DNA of 64,000 nt from Triops longicaudatus (lineage: Eukaryota > Arthropoda > Branchiopoda > Notostraca > Triopsidae), in the NCBI GenBank assembly GCA_022885665.1, contig JAGQDJ010000202.1, positions 1,426,001-1,490,000 of the forward strand, given 5' to 3'. A program made the position numbers and the translations under genes. The stretch's first letter is position 1. The number at the start of each line of letters is the position of its first letter. This document shows, in pieces, positions 12,701 through 22,914 of the stretch. The notes beneath the pieces are model-generated. The model searched no databases, had not been told where the DNA came from, and worked only from the letters and a program-made list of their open reading frames with translations.

Positions 12701-13471
12701 TATTAATGTAGCACTTTAGAGTTCAGACGTTATCTTCTTCTACAATTCCACATTGAAAATCAATAGATATTATTAAAAAAATAATAAAATAATAATTTAA
12801 TAAATAATAGATTAAACCGAACAACGTAAATGCCATCCATAAATAAGAAAAATATTAAATGTAGAGATATGAATTGCGATGTCAAAACCTATAGGTCCGT
12901 ATTTGTCTTCATAACCGTGTAAAATGTAGTCCGGCGTGTAATGGATATAAATTCCGGGCTCTCCACAACCGAAAGGTTGAAGGACATATGGTTGGTGACC
13001 GTAACCTGGATGAGGTTCATCGATTCTGATAGGCGCTGATTCGAACCATTGGGGGTCGGTCATTTTAAGTACTTCCTTGACTTCCGGTAACTGCCAATGA
13101 CTCGGTACCGTAATATTGACTTCTCCCAAATATGCCCGGTGCCCCGTAACATTGTAAAGGGTCCTTGACGCATTTACGAAGAGGTTCTGTAAGGATCAAT
13201 AGACATACGTTTTATTTTTTCGAAAACATAATTTCCATTACTAGGATCTTGGATCAGTAGACATTAATATTTAATCAAGAAGCTAAATCATCTAATAATG
13301 TTTGCATGTTAGAAGCATCTGTTTTACCTTCAGACTTTCAATGAGAGATGGAGCTTGAGGGATGCGATCCGAAATCGCCACGTTAATGCCCTTATAGGCA
13401 TTACGTTCAAAAATTACACAAAAAGAAGGCAAAATCAACCACTGAAGGCAGACAATGTAGCAGAAACGCAT
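6755..13471 (-). CDS. CLCA: CLCA-family metalloprotease/VWA protein, copy 2, with C-terminal membrane anchor
   Basis: The start at 13471 (MRFCYIV) gives a signal peptide; the nominal upstream GTG is not used. Exons on the minus strand: 13471-13328, 13186 to about 12885, about 12640-12290 (zinc motif HEWAH, then WRYGVFDEY), 12051-11935, about 11879-11712, 11605-11370, 11210-11037, 10858-10735, 10656-10525, 10443-10340, 10259-10150, 10012-9829, 9684-9550, 9490-9043, 8926-8775, 7606-7415, 7260-7148 and 7085-6755. The VWA MIDAS reads DVSAH, lacking the second Ser of DxSxS. The membrane span (AAILGFIFLIIFLVLVL) is followed by a Pro/Ser-rich tail of about 110 residues. The stop lies about 230 bp before the start of copy 1, so this is a tandem duplication. 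The intron between 8775 and 7606 contains a hAT-type element. Family is firm; some exon edges are approximate. Confidence 0.85.
7989..8723. mobile_element. hAT-type non-autonomous element with 8-bp target duplication
   Basis: The element begins TAGGGTTACCAT and ends with the exact reverse complement ATGGTAACCCTA. It is flanked by an identical 8-bp duplication GCAGTCAA at 7981-7988 and 8724-8731, the size expected for hAT transposons. The motif TCCTTAAA recurs several times just inside the left end and once near the right end, like the subterminal transposase-binding repeats of hAT elements. The 735-bp interior has no credible transposase frame. It sits in an intron of CLCA copy 2. Confidence 0.85.
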
Positions 13472-13479
13472 TTTCACAA

Positions 13480-14185
13480 ATTGTTTGTGCTTTCAAGACT
13501 AATGAGCGTGAGTGGTTTTCCAAGATTGAGAAAGAGTTTTCATGGAGAGAACGTCATGTCCCGGATATGACATTAACCGCGATAAATTACCCTGGTGGTC
13601 TCAATTCGCTGAATAGCTTAGATCCAAAGAAATTAATCTAGTTTTATAATTGCGCCAAAGATCTCACTTATTCTTTCGAAAACTGAATCGGAATAAATAA
13701 ATAGGATTTATAAACAAAATTTTATTGGATTTATCTTATTAATCTAATAATCTAATAATTAATATAATTTATCTTATTAATAGTATCGAATTACACCAAA
13801 GCGCATGAGAAGGACTCTTCCTCGAAGTACCGTAGACAGTGTCGAAATCCTTGTGACTTTATGTTTCACGTATTTCAACGGACATACTTTACATAACGTC
13901 TGCCCCTGTTGACGTTTATAGCTCACTATATTGACTAGACGGCGCTAGTACTGCTGCAGACAACACAGCACAGAAAAAAAAACTAATTATATCGACCGAC
14001 ACGCTACAGTATAAAGCTATGTAACGGAAAAAATATCCATACATACTGGCAAGAAAAATCATAAAACGCAATACGCGACACGAAAAACAAGTAATCAGCA
14101 AGATAACTACGACTCCGTCAATCGAGACTGTAGTTTCAAAAATATATGTGTTGAATTTATATATGTATGTGTGTATTTAATCTAT
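13480..14185. other. Intergenic, AT-rich, nothing recognised
   Basis: Sequence upstream of CLCA copy 2. It contains an AT-rich stretch near 13700-13790 with several repeats of the type TAATCTAATAAT. I see no open frame with coding character and no RNA gene. The CLCA promoter should lie in the first few hundred bases, but I cannot point to a TATA box or initiator. Confidence 0.4.
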
Positions 14186-14186
14186 A

Positions 14187-14290
14187 AGGCATTTTGGCCG
14201 AGCGGTCTAAGTCCTGGACTTGTGATCGTGAGGAAGCAAGTCGGAGCTGGCACGATTCATTTGAGCTTTAGGCATCCTATCATCGAAGAA
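14187..14290 (+). repeat. Degenerate tRNA-derived SINE copy
   Basis: An intact pol III A box (TGGCCGAGCGG, about 14195-14205) is followed by the same anticodon-arm-like sequence seen in the better copy about 820 bp downstream (GGTCTAAGTCCTGGACT here, GGTCTAAGTCCTAGACT there). The B box has decayed beyond recognition. The end is not defined. Confidence 0.6.
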
Positions 14291-15004
14291 ATTGCGAGCC
14301 GATTCAATGCAAACTACAGGTGAATTTTCTACTAAGTATTTTTTTGCTTGAATACAAACATAATGCCAACAGAAGAAAACCTTCGTGACCTCTTCTTGAA
14401 ATTAATTGACCTGTTTTATACACTGGCCGAATCAGTTCGGTCATTTTTTTGGGAAAACTAACTACGTTTGGTCGTAGGTTTTCTAGTCTGTTGTTCTCCA
14501 TATTCGCTGCATGCAAACGGCTGTTGTGTCGAACGACGAAGCCTTATTTTCACACACTTGAACTGAATTGCTGTGCGAAATATACTGATTTAATTAGAAT
14601 ACTGTTTTCTGTAGTTAGCTTGTCTAATTTCAGCTCTTGTCTATGATGTTGTGAAGAAGTGTTGTGAGTTTATTATTATTTTTATTATTATTTTTTGTTC
14701 AGTTTGGAATTCAAAGTTCAGTATCAATTTCCATACGACATTCAAGGAGATTCCCCATAATTTGCATGCAATAAGATTCTTATAATTCCAAATTCATCAA
14801 GTGAAAGAACTTGAAAATGTTCTGTACTTCGTAATACATAAAAATTTGCCTGAATCTCAAGTGTTGACTATTGTACTTCATTTGAACAAACCTCCTGCCA
14901 GAAAGAATTCTAGAAATAATCAAAGAACAGTACTGTCACCTGTGACAAGTTGCATAGGTAACATATCCCATAGGTCTTATATTACAAACAAGCAATCCAT
15001 ATAG

Positions 15005-15200
15005 TATGTGTTATGGCCGAGCGGTCTAAGTCCTAGACTAGTGAACGTGAGGTCGTGGGTTCGATTCCCCGTGTCTGAGGTTTGGTTTTTCAGAGAAAAA
15101 GACTGACTACACCCCATCCTGCTTTCTATGGTACCTGGTATATTCCAATATAATGGAATTGCCAAGAGTACCACGGGAAGCAGGAGAGGGTATAGGAAAG
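15005..15200 (+). repeat. tRNA-derived SINE with intact A and B boxes
   Basis: The A box TGGCCGAGCGG (15014-15024) and B box GGTTCGATTCC (15058-15068) are spaced as in a class II (Leu/Ser-like) tRNA. The sequences flanking these boxes do not pair as an acceptor stem, and unrelated sequence runs on 3' of the tRNA-like part, so this is a SINE head rather than a working tRNA gene. The 3' limit is uncertain because only one other, worse copy is in the window. Confidence 0.65.
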
Positions 15201-15495
15201 GGTGAACGAGACCTCGAAAAGCATGATGCTGGCATCGTGCATCGCACTTTTTCCCGTGTTATTCCTTATGGGATTTCAAATTTTTTGGCTCCTGAGACGC
15301 CCTCAGGGCATAATTTCATATTCAAGCTCAGTTTTCTCGCTTATTTGAAGGGCTAGCGCAATAATTCTTACAGATTCGGAATCCTCTCGTCGAGGCGGAC
15401 AATTTGCATTCCTTAATTTCCATATTGCAGACATGTCAATTAATTAGGTTAATTCGGAATTACCTGTGTACTTTTCTATTTACTCGTTACATCGC

Positions 15496-15646
15496 GCTAT
15501 AACGTACATTAGCTACAAGATAGCGACAATTGTGTACAAGACCTCAAATCGAGGCGCAATTAAAAAGCTTTTATTCCAGATTTGGTCATTACGTATAGTC
15601 GGCTATAATGGACAAATACTCGATCCCCTTACTTGTACGTTATAGC
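15496..15646. mobile_element. Short inverted-repeat element (MITE-like)
   Basis: GCTATAACGTAC at 15496-15507 is repeated in perfect inverse at 15635-15646, enclosing about 127 bp of non-coding sequence. The CTATAAC core resembles the termini of Tc1/mariner-type MITEs. No clear target duplication is visible, so the class is a guess. Confidence 0.45.
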
Positions 15647-16081
15647 CAGATTTTAATGTATTTTATTTAATTTATTAATCAGTTTGTTATTTGCTTTTTG
15701 ATTTACTGTTTTAATGACTGATTTGTTCAAACTAAAATATTTTCTCGTCTGAAATTCATGATGTGGGTGTTTTCGGTCTGAGATCCCCATCTCAGGTCAT
15801 AGCATGGTGAGGTTGCTCTACTTGGGAATACTGAAAGGGAAATGTCAACAAACAACACCGTTAAACGTACCGTTCGACGCTTATCCATGCTCTGCTACAG
15901 TTTTTGCAAGGAAGAAATAAAGTGCGTACAAGACTCAACTTATCCTTCGTGCTTCGTGAATTTCTGTTTCACTTATTGGTGAAATACATCTCTGCTACAT
16001 TGAAAAGAGATTAACATGAAAGACGCCCGCTCTTAAACTGTTGCGAGGGAAATGAATAAAGACGTATATAGAAAATGAAAA

Positions 16082-16087
16082 TTTATT
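16082..16087 (-). terminator. Polyadenylation signal AATAAA of the cuticular protein gene
   Basis: AATAAA on the minus strand, about 30 bases past the stop codon at 16118, at the spacing needed for a very short 3' UTR. Confidence 0.6.
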
Positions 16088-16117
16088 TGTCATCTGATTT
16101 CAGATATAATACATTCT

Positions 16118-16886
16118 TTAATAGTAACGGTTGTAAGCAGGCTTGGCAGGTGCAGGGGCGACGGGGACAACAGGAGCCGGAGCAGCGGGTGCTTGGTAAA
16201 CGGGAGCGTAGGCTTTGGGTGTTTCCATCTTGGGAGCCTCGTATTTAGGAGCAGCAGGAGCCACTGGAACGGCAACTGGAGTTTGGATTTTGGGAGCTTC
16301 GTATTTAGGCTCTTCGTATTTGGGTTCCGCTACTTTGGGAGCCTCGTATTTCGGAGCTACGTATTTCGGAGCATCGTAAGCAGGCTGGGCAGCAGCAACA
16401 GCGGGAGCGGCAGCCCATTGTTCGGGGGTGAGTTTGGGGAGAGTGGGCAACATGGCAGCAATCTCGGCCGGCACTGGGGGAGGAGTAGGGAGGTGGTCTC
16501 CGGTGGCACGGTATCCGTTTTCGTCAGCAACCCAACTCATTTGAATCTTTTGGCCGTCAGGAGCAATGTAGGAGCTGGAGCCTTGGGCAGCAGTGCCCAT
16601 AGCTGCGCCAATTTGCTTCTGGTACTGGCTTTCTTGCATTGATGTCAAATCGGAGCTTTCATAACTGTTGAATTGAAACTTACGTTAGTACAGTCATATA
16701 ATTTGAGTTTGTGTATTACCTGTATTTGGAGCTTCCATCCAGGTTGCGAACGTCTTCTTGCTTGGTAATAGTGGCGTACTTGGGAGCTTCTTCCTTGACT
16801 TCCTGTGGTGCTGCTCCGTAACTGTATGAACCGTATGGGATTGCTGTAGCTACTGCTACCAAAGCTGCAAGGATGAAGATCTTCAT
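16118..16886 (-). CDS. Cuticular protein with Rebers-Riddiford chitin-binding domain
   Basis: Structural protein of the arthropod exoskeleton. Two exons, 16886-16720 and 16664-16118 (714 nt, 237 residues), joined by a 55-bp GT-AG intron. Residues 1-16 (MKIFILAALVAVATA) are a signal peptide. The chitin-binding consensus occupies about residues 55-110 (SYESSDLTSM to ADENGYRATGDHLPTPPPVP). The C-terminal half is low complexity, made of repeated YEAPK/YVAPK and APAAP blocks, as in many cuticle proteins with elastic or cross-linking segments. A short first exon that ends just after the signal peptide and linker is typical of these genes. The gene has its own TATA box and initiator and a polyadenylation signal directly after the stop. 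Confidence 0.93.
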
Positions 16887-16946
16887 GATGGATTGCGGAC
16901 TGTTTTGTTTTCAATGAGCTGGTTCTTGTAGAAACGCTGGTGGTGG

Positions 16947-16980
16947 ACTGACTTTTCACTTTTGTTGCATCCCTTTTATA
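16947..16980 (-). promoter_or_regulatory. Core promoter of the cuticular protein gene (TATA box and TCAGT initiator)
   Basis: On the minus strand TATAAAAGGG lies at 16980-16971 and TCAGT, the arthropod initiator consensus, at 16951-16947. The distance from TATA to initiator (about 31 bases) and the roughly 60-base 5' UTR to the ATG at 16886 are what such genes usually show. Transcript start is inferred, not observed. Confidence 0.7.
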
Positions 16981-16989
16981 TTCGACTTT

Positions 16990-18120
16990 TCCAACTTGTT
17001 TTCACTTTCGGTGGAGGTGCCTTGCATCTGAAACGAGGTCACTAGTGGGTTGGAAGGACCTTGCCGGATAATATTTACGTGCAACGGTGGTCATCCTCCC
17101 AAGGTTAACTCGTCGCTCAACCTAAGCATCTCAGTTTACGTGTAACGGTAAACGTTCCTTCCTTCTCTATGCTCGACACCTGCATTTGAGTCTTCGACTT
17201 CTACACATTCCTAAGTCAAAGAGAGCATGAATTAGAAACCTGGAGCTCGACGATTACGTCTAAAAATGTACCTCAAAACTATGCAATATACCTCGGCGTG
17301 TTCGTGAATTGCGTTGAGACATCGATGCGACCATACTCCGAACCATGTGTTCAGAAAGTATGATGTACGAAGCGGAATACAACGAATAAGACTTTCAAAA
17401 TGTACGTTCGAGGCGCTGAATTTGCTGCGCACCCGTTACAAAAATAAAAATGCGTTCAGTATTTAAATACTTCAAGATTAGATCTAGAGTAGATTAGGCC
17501 ATCAAGTAAGGCTTCCTGATCAGCGATAGTGGGTAAGGTATGAAAATGAGTAACCTACTTTCCAAGGCTCTTAAATCAACACAACAGTAATTGAAATTTA
17601 ATGATAATTTGAGTGTAAATTCAGTAGTTGGTGGATGTGAAGAAGTCATTGCACGATTTTAGTAGAGGGGGATGACTGTTAAAAAATAATATCTCGGAAC
17701 TTTTTTGGATGGGCCTAAAAACTACTGAAACTTTTGTAGTGCTTATTTACAACGGTGCTGAATTTAATGGCTGAGGTATTGAATTGCTTAACAACAGTGA
17801 AATAAAACGAACGTGCCACAATGTGCAGGATACATAAATATGTTCCTTGTTACTCTGCCATCCCTTTAATTACAGCAATATAGCCATGCAAAATCGTTTT
17901 TGTTTAAGCACCTTCATCATATCTCACTCACTTCCGTGGACTACTTTCCACCTGAAGGATTTACAACGAACCCTAACAATGCACCATGTTGCCTGTAGTA
18001 GTCAACAGGATACAAAGGAAGTGTAATTATTCAGTCGACTCATCAAGTAAATAAAATATTAAAACATTGCTTCACGCAGAGGAAGCTCTTTATTGGAACG
18101 TTTGGAACGTAAAAAAGTAT
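16990..18120. other. Intergenic, contains a detached piece of the downstream tandem repeat
   Basis: No gene recognised. At about 17796-17850 there is a roughly 50-bp segment (CAGTGAAATAAAACGAACGTG and following) that matches the last part of each unit of the 163-bp tandem repeat, 300 bp before the array begins. The same segment closes the array at its right end. Confidence 0.5.
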
Positions 18121-18136
18121 TTGTAAAGCAAGGCAA

Positions 18137-18768
18137 AAGCATTGGGTACATTTTTCACTATTCAGTTCATTTAAGCTCATACTACTGGGGAACTCCTAGA
18201 AAAGTTAAAACATATGCGTTCACGGGTAAAAAACAGTGAAATAAAACAAACGTGCCACAATGTGCAGGATACATATATTGGGTACATAAATGTGCACAAA
18301 AGCATTGGGTACATTTTTCACTATTCAGTTCATTTAAGCTCATACTACTGGAGAACTCCTAGAAAAGTTAAAACATATGCGTTCACGGGTAAAAAACAGT
18401 GAAATAAAACAAACGTGCCACAATGTGCAGGATACATATATTGGGTACATAAATGTGCACAAAAGCATTGGGTACATTTTTCACTATTCAGTTCATTTAA
18501 GCTCATACTACTGGGGAACTCCTAGAAAAGTTAAAACATATGCGTTCACGGGTAAAAAACAGTGAAATAAAACAAACGTGCCACAATGTGCAGGATACAT
18601 ATATTGGGTACATAAATGTGCACAAAAGCATTGGGTACATTTTTCACTATTCAGTTCATTTATGCTCATACTACTGGAGAACTCCTAGAAAACTTAAAAC
18701 ATATGCGTTCACGGGTAAAAAACAGTGAAATAAAACAAACGTGCCACAATGTGCAGGATACATAAATA
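18137..18768. repeat. Tandem repeat, 163-bp unit, about 3.9 copies
   Basis: The marker ATTGGGTACA recurs at 18141, 18304, 18467 and 18630, exactly 163 bp apart. Units differ by only a few substitutions (for example CTACTGGGG versus CTACTGGAG). The short open frame in each unit (about 62 codons) is repeated because the DNA is repeated and has no coding character. Near identity of the units implies recent expansion or ongoing homogenisation. Confidence 0.95.
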
Positions 18769-19092
18769 TGTTCAAAATGAATTTCACTTATTTAAAATGT
18801 TGTTTATTTGGGTAAGCCGCGTAACTGAATACTGAGCTTTTCGGCTCGTTTTTAATTCTGTTCTTTTCCATGTAAACTGGCTTAGATTTGTTTAATGTTA
18901 GTTTGTTTGCGTAGCTATATACTCTACGCCTTCTAGAACAGAATTTCGATGCCCTAAATGTGTCTTACACTGTCAAAAAATTTCGGAAATTGTGCATACA
19001 GTTTGTGTAGCAAGAAGTTTCGAAACAGAATAACAAACTTCTTCGTTTCTGGTCGGGAGCTTAATTGGCTATTGTGCCTTATTGTGTAAGAT

Positions 19093-20264
19093 TTAAATAA
19101 AAGTCATGGTTAGGCTACCAGCACATAAATATTGGTCCATAATGATCTGGTTCGAATTCAGCAACAAGTGTGTACGTTGACTACAAACTGAAACGTTAGG
19201 CTGTACCTGCCAGAATGGGCCGCAGTTACTGTTGTCCGTAACGAATGGTGATTTGAAAAGAGGAGTGGGGAACATTAAAGACCTAGAACTGTCTAATGGA
19301 GAGGTCAACGATAACTCGCCATAAGGAGTGAGACTCAGACCGCTAAACTTATGAGTCTCTACGCCGAAGCCCAGATTTGCATATATAGTTAATACCTTGT
19401 TTTTAGAGAACGAAACTAGCATCGAAATGAGCTCCCAGTCAATTTGGCCCGCCAAGTTCTTAAGATCGGTGATACTTCGAGCGAACTGATGAGTTTCCCA
19501 GCCCAAGATCCGCAAAACGCGTGTACCGTCAGTGTTGGCGTTGTTAGTCAAGAAACCTGTATGTTGTTGTTCACAAAAGACTACGATTTTGCGGCCATAG
19601 AAGCCCCAAGGCCAAAGAGGAAGCAAAGGCCACGCTAAAAATAAAAAAATAATAATCAAATAAATTGAAGCCACAACACTATTGAATGCCAATTGCTATT
19701 TTAATTTTACTTTGTGGGGCCATAGGAGGATAATCTGAACATAGTCTTGGAGCAATATCGCAATCGATGCCAAGTAAATTTGTAAATCCGCGGCATGCTG
19801 TGCAATCGCCTTGAAAACGTACAGCGCAGTTTTCGACGCACGACTTGGGCTTAAAGGCCCTAACGTCCAACTTCTCCCATATTTGCTGGTGGAGCAAGGC
19901 AGAGCGTTTAACTTGAATGGTGCTCCAGTTACACGCATTAGCCGAATGAAAGTGGCAATGGAAAAGGCCATTGGATAGTGTGCCACTAACGAGCGTTATA
20001 ATATAGGCCTTGCAGCTAGAGTCGTGTAGACAAATTCTCCGGCAATGCTGCGTGCCGCCTTCCCAGCTTCCTATAATTAATTCTTCCGTGAGCTGCTTTC
20101 TCACAAATAGATCGCTCACCCGAAATTCTTTTCGTTAGGTACCCATTAGTGTTGTACGTATTGCTGGTATATGAGCTGTGAGTCACAACATAAAAACTTT
20201 GATTCGCCCATAAGAAAGGCACGAAAGTGAAGTAAAGAATTATTGGCAGCTTTAACGCTACCAT
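19093..20264 (-). CDS. Secreted cysteine-rich protein, family not recognised
   Basis: Three exons, 20264-20120, 20070-19711 and 19634-19093, join in frame (1,047 nt, 348 residues) through introns of 49 and 76 bp. Without the 49-bp intron the reading frame shifts, so the splice (donor GTGAGC, acceptor TTATAG) is well supported. Residues 1-20 form a signal peptide ending near FLWANQ. Exon 2 is cysteine-rich (HCRRICLHDSSCKAY and further Cys-X-Cys spacing), loosely like an apple/PAN or other extracellular disulfide domain. Exon 3 is mixed, with few cysteines, and ends in a hydrophobic stretch (SLTMTFI). I do not recognise the family and see no catalytic motif. It could be a lineage-specific extracellular protein. 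Confidence 0.65.
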
Positions 20265-22585
20265 TTCGCCTTTTTATTCACTGTTATCTGTCAGAAACCT
20301 GGAGCTAATAAGAATATTACTGTGACTATGAATTGGAATAACAGAACTCTGAATAGTGAGGTTCTTCCGCAATGCTGCAATGGTCCTGACTGAAGTTCTC
20401 CAAATTAACTGTAATTCTTTCGCACGAATGAACTCCTTCGCGTCTAACTTACGTCGATGTGTTATAGTTATTGGCAAAAAAAGGAGGCGCCGTGGGAAAA
20501 TACCTGGTGGTAAGACAACAGTGAGTCGAAATATTGAGTCCCGGGCAGAAACAGTAAAAAAAAAAAGAAAAAAAAAAAAAAAAAAAAGATATCATGGCTA
20601 TGCAATTCATGCTAGTGAATTTAAATTTTTCTGTGTATCACTTTGAACGACTTTGTTTAATTTTGTTTAATCATCAGAAACTTTGTTTAATTTTGTTCCA
20701 GCAATGCTCCAAATACGTTATGTTTTTTCGTGCAAGACTTAAATAAAACAAAAGGAAATAGAAAGGAAGCATTGTGAGATCAACGTGATAAAGCAAGGTG
20801 AGATTTTTTTTTCTTGAAATGGTAGATTCTACGAAAGTGCATTGTATATAATGACAATAAGACCAGGGGCGTCGCGACGGGGAGGGTACATCACCCTCCA
20901 ATATTGGTCAAAAGCCGATTCGGTAAAGAAGTATCACCCTCGAGTCGGTAAGATAGTCAAGCACAGTCGGAATAATTAAGGTTACACCACCAACCCCCAA
21001 TGAAAGCACCCTCGCGACGCCCCTGAATAAGATAGTATTAAGGCCCTACGAACCTGGTATTCAAACAGTAAACAATACTATAATCTGAGGACAAATGAAA
21101 AATATAACACATTACACAGCTTTGGGCAATTCTGCAGAAGTCTAATTATTGCATTTTTATCGACGATAACGAGAACAGATTTGCTGCTATAAATATAATC
21201 GACCTTAAGAAATACTATTGCAATTACGGATAATAAAAATAGTGGAACGTAATATATAAAACAAAGGAAAACATTTTAAGCACGTCATAGAAAAAAAATA
21301 TTTTTGAGCCTTTTAAATGAAGTAAACGTTTAATCAAAAGATATCAACAACAAACTCATGTCATGTTTTTTTTACATGTCTCGATCCTTATTACGCATAA
21401 ATACGCCCTTAATTTTGTTCTCAACAGTAGTGGATGAATGTAAGCTTGAAATGATAAAGTAATAAAATACCCAATATGTACTACGCAATAAAGTTAATTC
21501 ATAATCCGAGCTCTAATGTTACAACACCCTTTAAATGTCAACTAGATCATTGGTTCTTTCAGCTAAACTCTTTACGTCCTAATTCATGTTCAAACATGCT
21601 AAAGGTAAATTTGCACAAAAGTATTGATGAAAATAATCATACAATTACTCACCAAATTACTCGGTCCCTATTCATGTGAATGTAGTGTGAACTTATCAAG
21701 ATTGAACTCAGATAAAACATCTTCGACAAAACCAATGCGGAATCAATATTATTAGGTAGCTTATCGAGGCTTACGACACGCCGAAAAGCTATCAACTGTG
21801 ATTGGCTCCAAAAATTGAAGTAGGCCTATTCCTGCAAACCAAGTTCAACGGGCTAGCTAACTTTCGTCGTTCGCGGTTGACTATCGAAGTTCGCAACTTG
21901 TCGAGGAAGCCGCACACCGCGATAGGCGCCAGAAGGTTGTCCGAAAAGTGTCAGGTTGCAGGAAAAGTGGATAATCGTAGCCTTGCTGTTGTGAGCACTA
22001 GCTGCTAATCGTAGGATCACAGTTACAATTCGCCACGAGATTGAAAGAATGGCTTATTACTGTTGTGCTGCTAGTAGCGAAGGAACTCAAGTATTCTGAT
22101 TTCTTATACGGAACCCCTAACGAACTTCGTAGGAAGGACTGAGAATACTTTATTATTATTATTTTTGGGGATGTGGGTGGGGGCGCCAGGAAAGCGTGGC
22201 ATCCTGGGTACCAAAGTTGGACAGTTGGCCGAGCCTCCATAGATCGCGGTTGCTTTTTTTTATCTTTTTGGTAAGTAAATGTTTAGTGTTCGTTTCCTAA
22301 GGTTTCCCTTGCCTCACTTCTTGCACTGTCTTACTACAATTTTAGCTTCCGAGTTGTAGCGGTAATAGTTTCAATCCAAAGCAAAAAAAAGGCTTCTCAG
22401 TGCTACAACTACACGCGTAGCAATTCGTCACATCGTTGATTGGACTAAGGCTTGCCCCCTGAGCCGCATCTTTTACATTGACAACACCTTTTCTGACTAT
22501 AATGATGTGCGATAGCTTAGCCTGTTCCCTATCATATTCTGAGGACAGGATAAGATAGCTGCATTAGATTGCACTGAAACGTGGA
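20265..22585. other. Intergenic, mostly unassigned
   Basis: Includes an A-rich run near 20555-20588 and a small hAT-type MITE (listed separately). The remaining sequence has no frame that I would call a gene. TATA-containing promoter sequence for the first glycosyltransferase begins at its right edge. Confidence 0.5.
20864..21025. mobile_element. hAT-type MITE, 162 bp
   Basis: Terminal inverted repeats CAGGGGCGTCGCGA and TCGCGACGCCCCTG are perfect over 14 bp. The flanks AATAAGAC (20856-20863) and AATAAGAT (21026-21033) agree in 7 of 8 positions, consistent with an 8-bp hAT target duplication. There is no coding capacity. Confidence 0.8.
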
Positions 22586-22592
22586 TATAAAA
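22586..22592 (+). promoter_or_regulatory. Candidate TATA box of the first glycosyltransferase
   Basis: TATAAAAGG lies about 320 bp before the ATG at 22915. The distance implies a long 5' UTR or a 5' intron. The second paralog has the same TATAAAA element closer to its ATG, which supports the assignment. Confidence 0.45.
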
Positions 22593-22914
22593 GGTGCTTC
22601 TGTTCGCTGAGAAAGCTATTAAAACACTAAGTGTAGTGCTTGTGTAATACTACATAGAATGTAGATACTCAGCTGTGAGATTGTTTGACAGCTTCAAAAG
22701 AAAATTAGTTTGGAGCGTTGCGTAATGTGTTTGTGGAGGTGTTCCTTATACGCACGCTACTCTTATCGTCCCTTTGCTAAACAGAAGGATAGCCTTCCAG
22801 AAGCCTAGTCTGCCTTGGCTGGTTACGACAGTTGCACAAATGCACACTTTAACCCACCCAACCCACTTGTGAGAAAAATACTCCCGCTTCAAATATTCAC
22901 TACTAATTCTAATA

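Noticed and set aside
15005..15080. Functional tRNA-Leu/Ser gene
   Set aside because: A and B boxes are present but the ends do not pair as an acceptor stem and a degenerate sister copy exists, which fits a SINE better.
18214..18728. Three identical 62-codon open frames in a row
   Set aside because: They recur every 163 bp only because the DNA is a tandem repeat; composition is non-coding and there is no splice or start context.
18137..18768. CRISPR-like array
   Set aside because: Regular spacing is due to whole-unit repetition of 163 bp; there are no unique spacers between short repeats, and the genome is eukaryotic.
20555..20588. Poly(A) tail of a retrotransposed copy
   Set aside because: The A-rich run is interrupted by G and there is no recognisable coding or SINE sequence in front of it and no target duplication.
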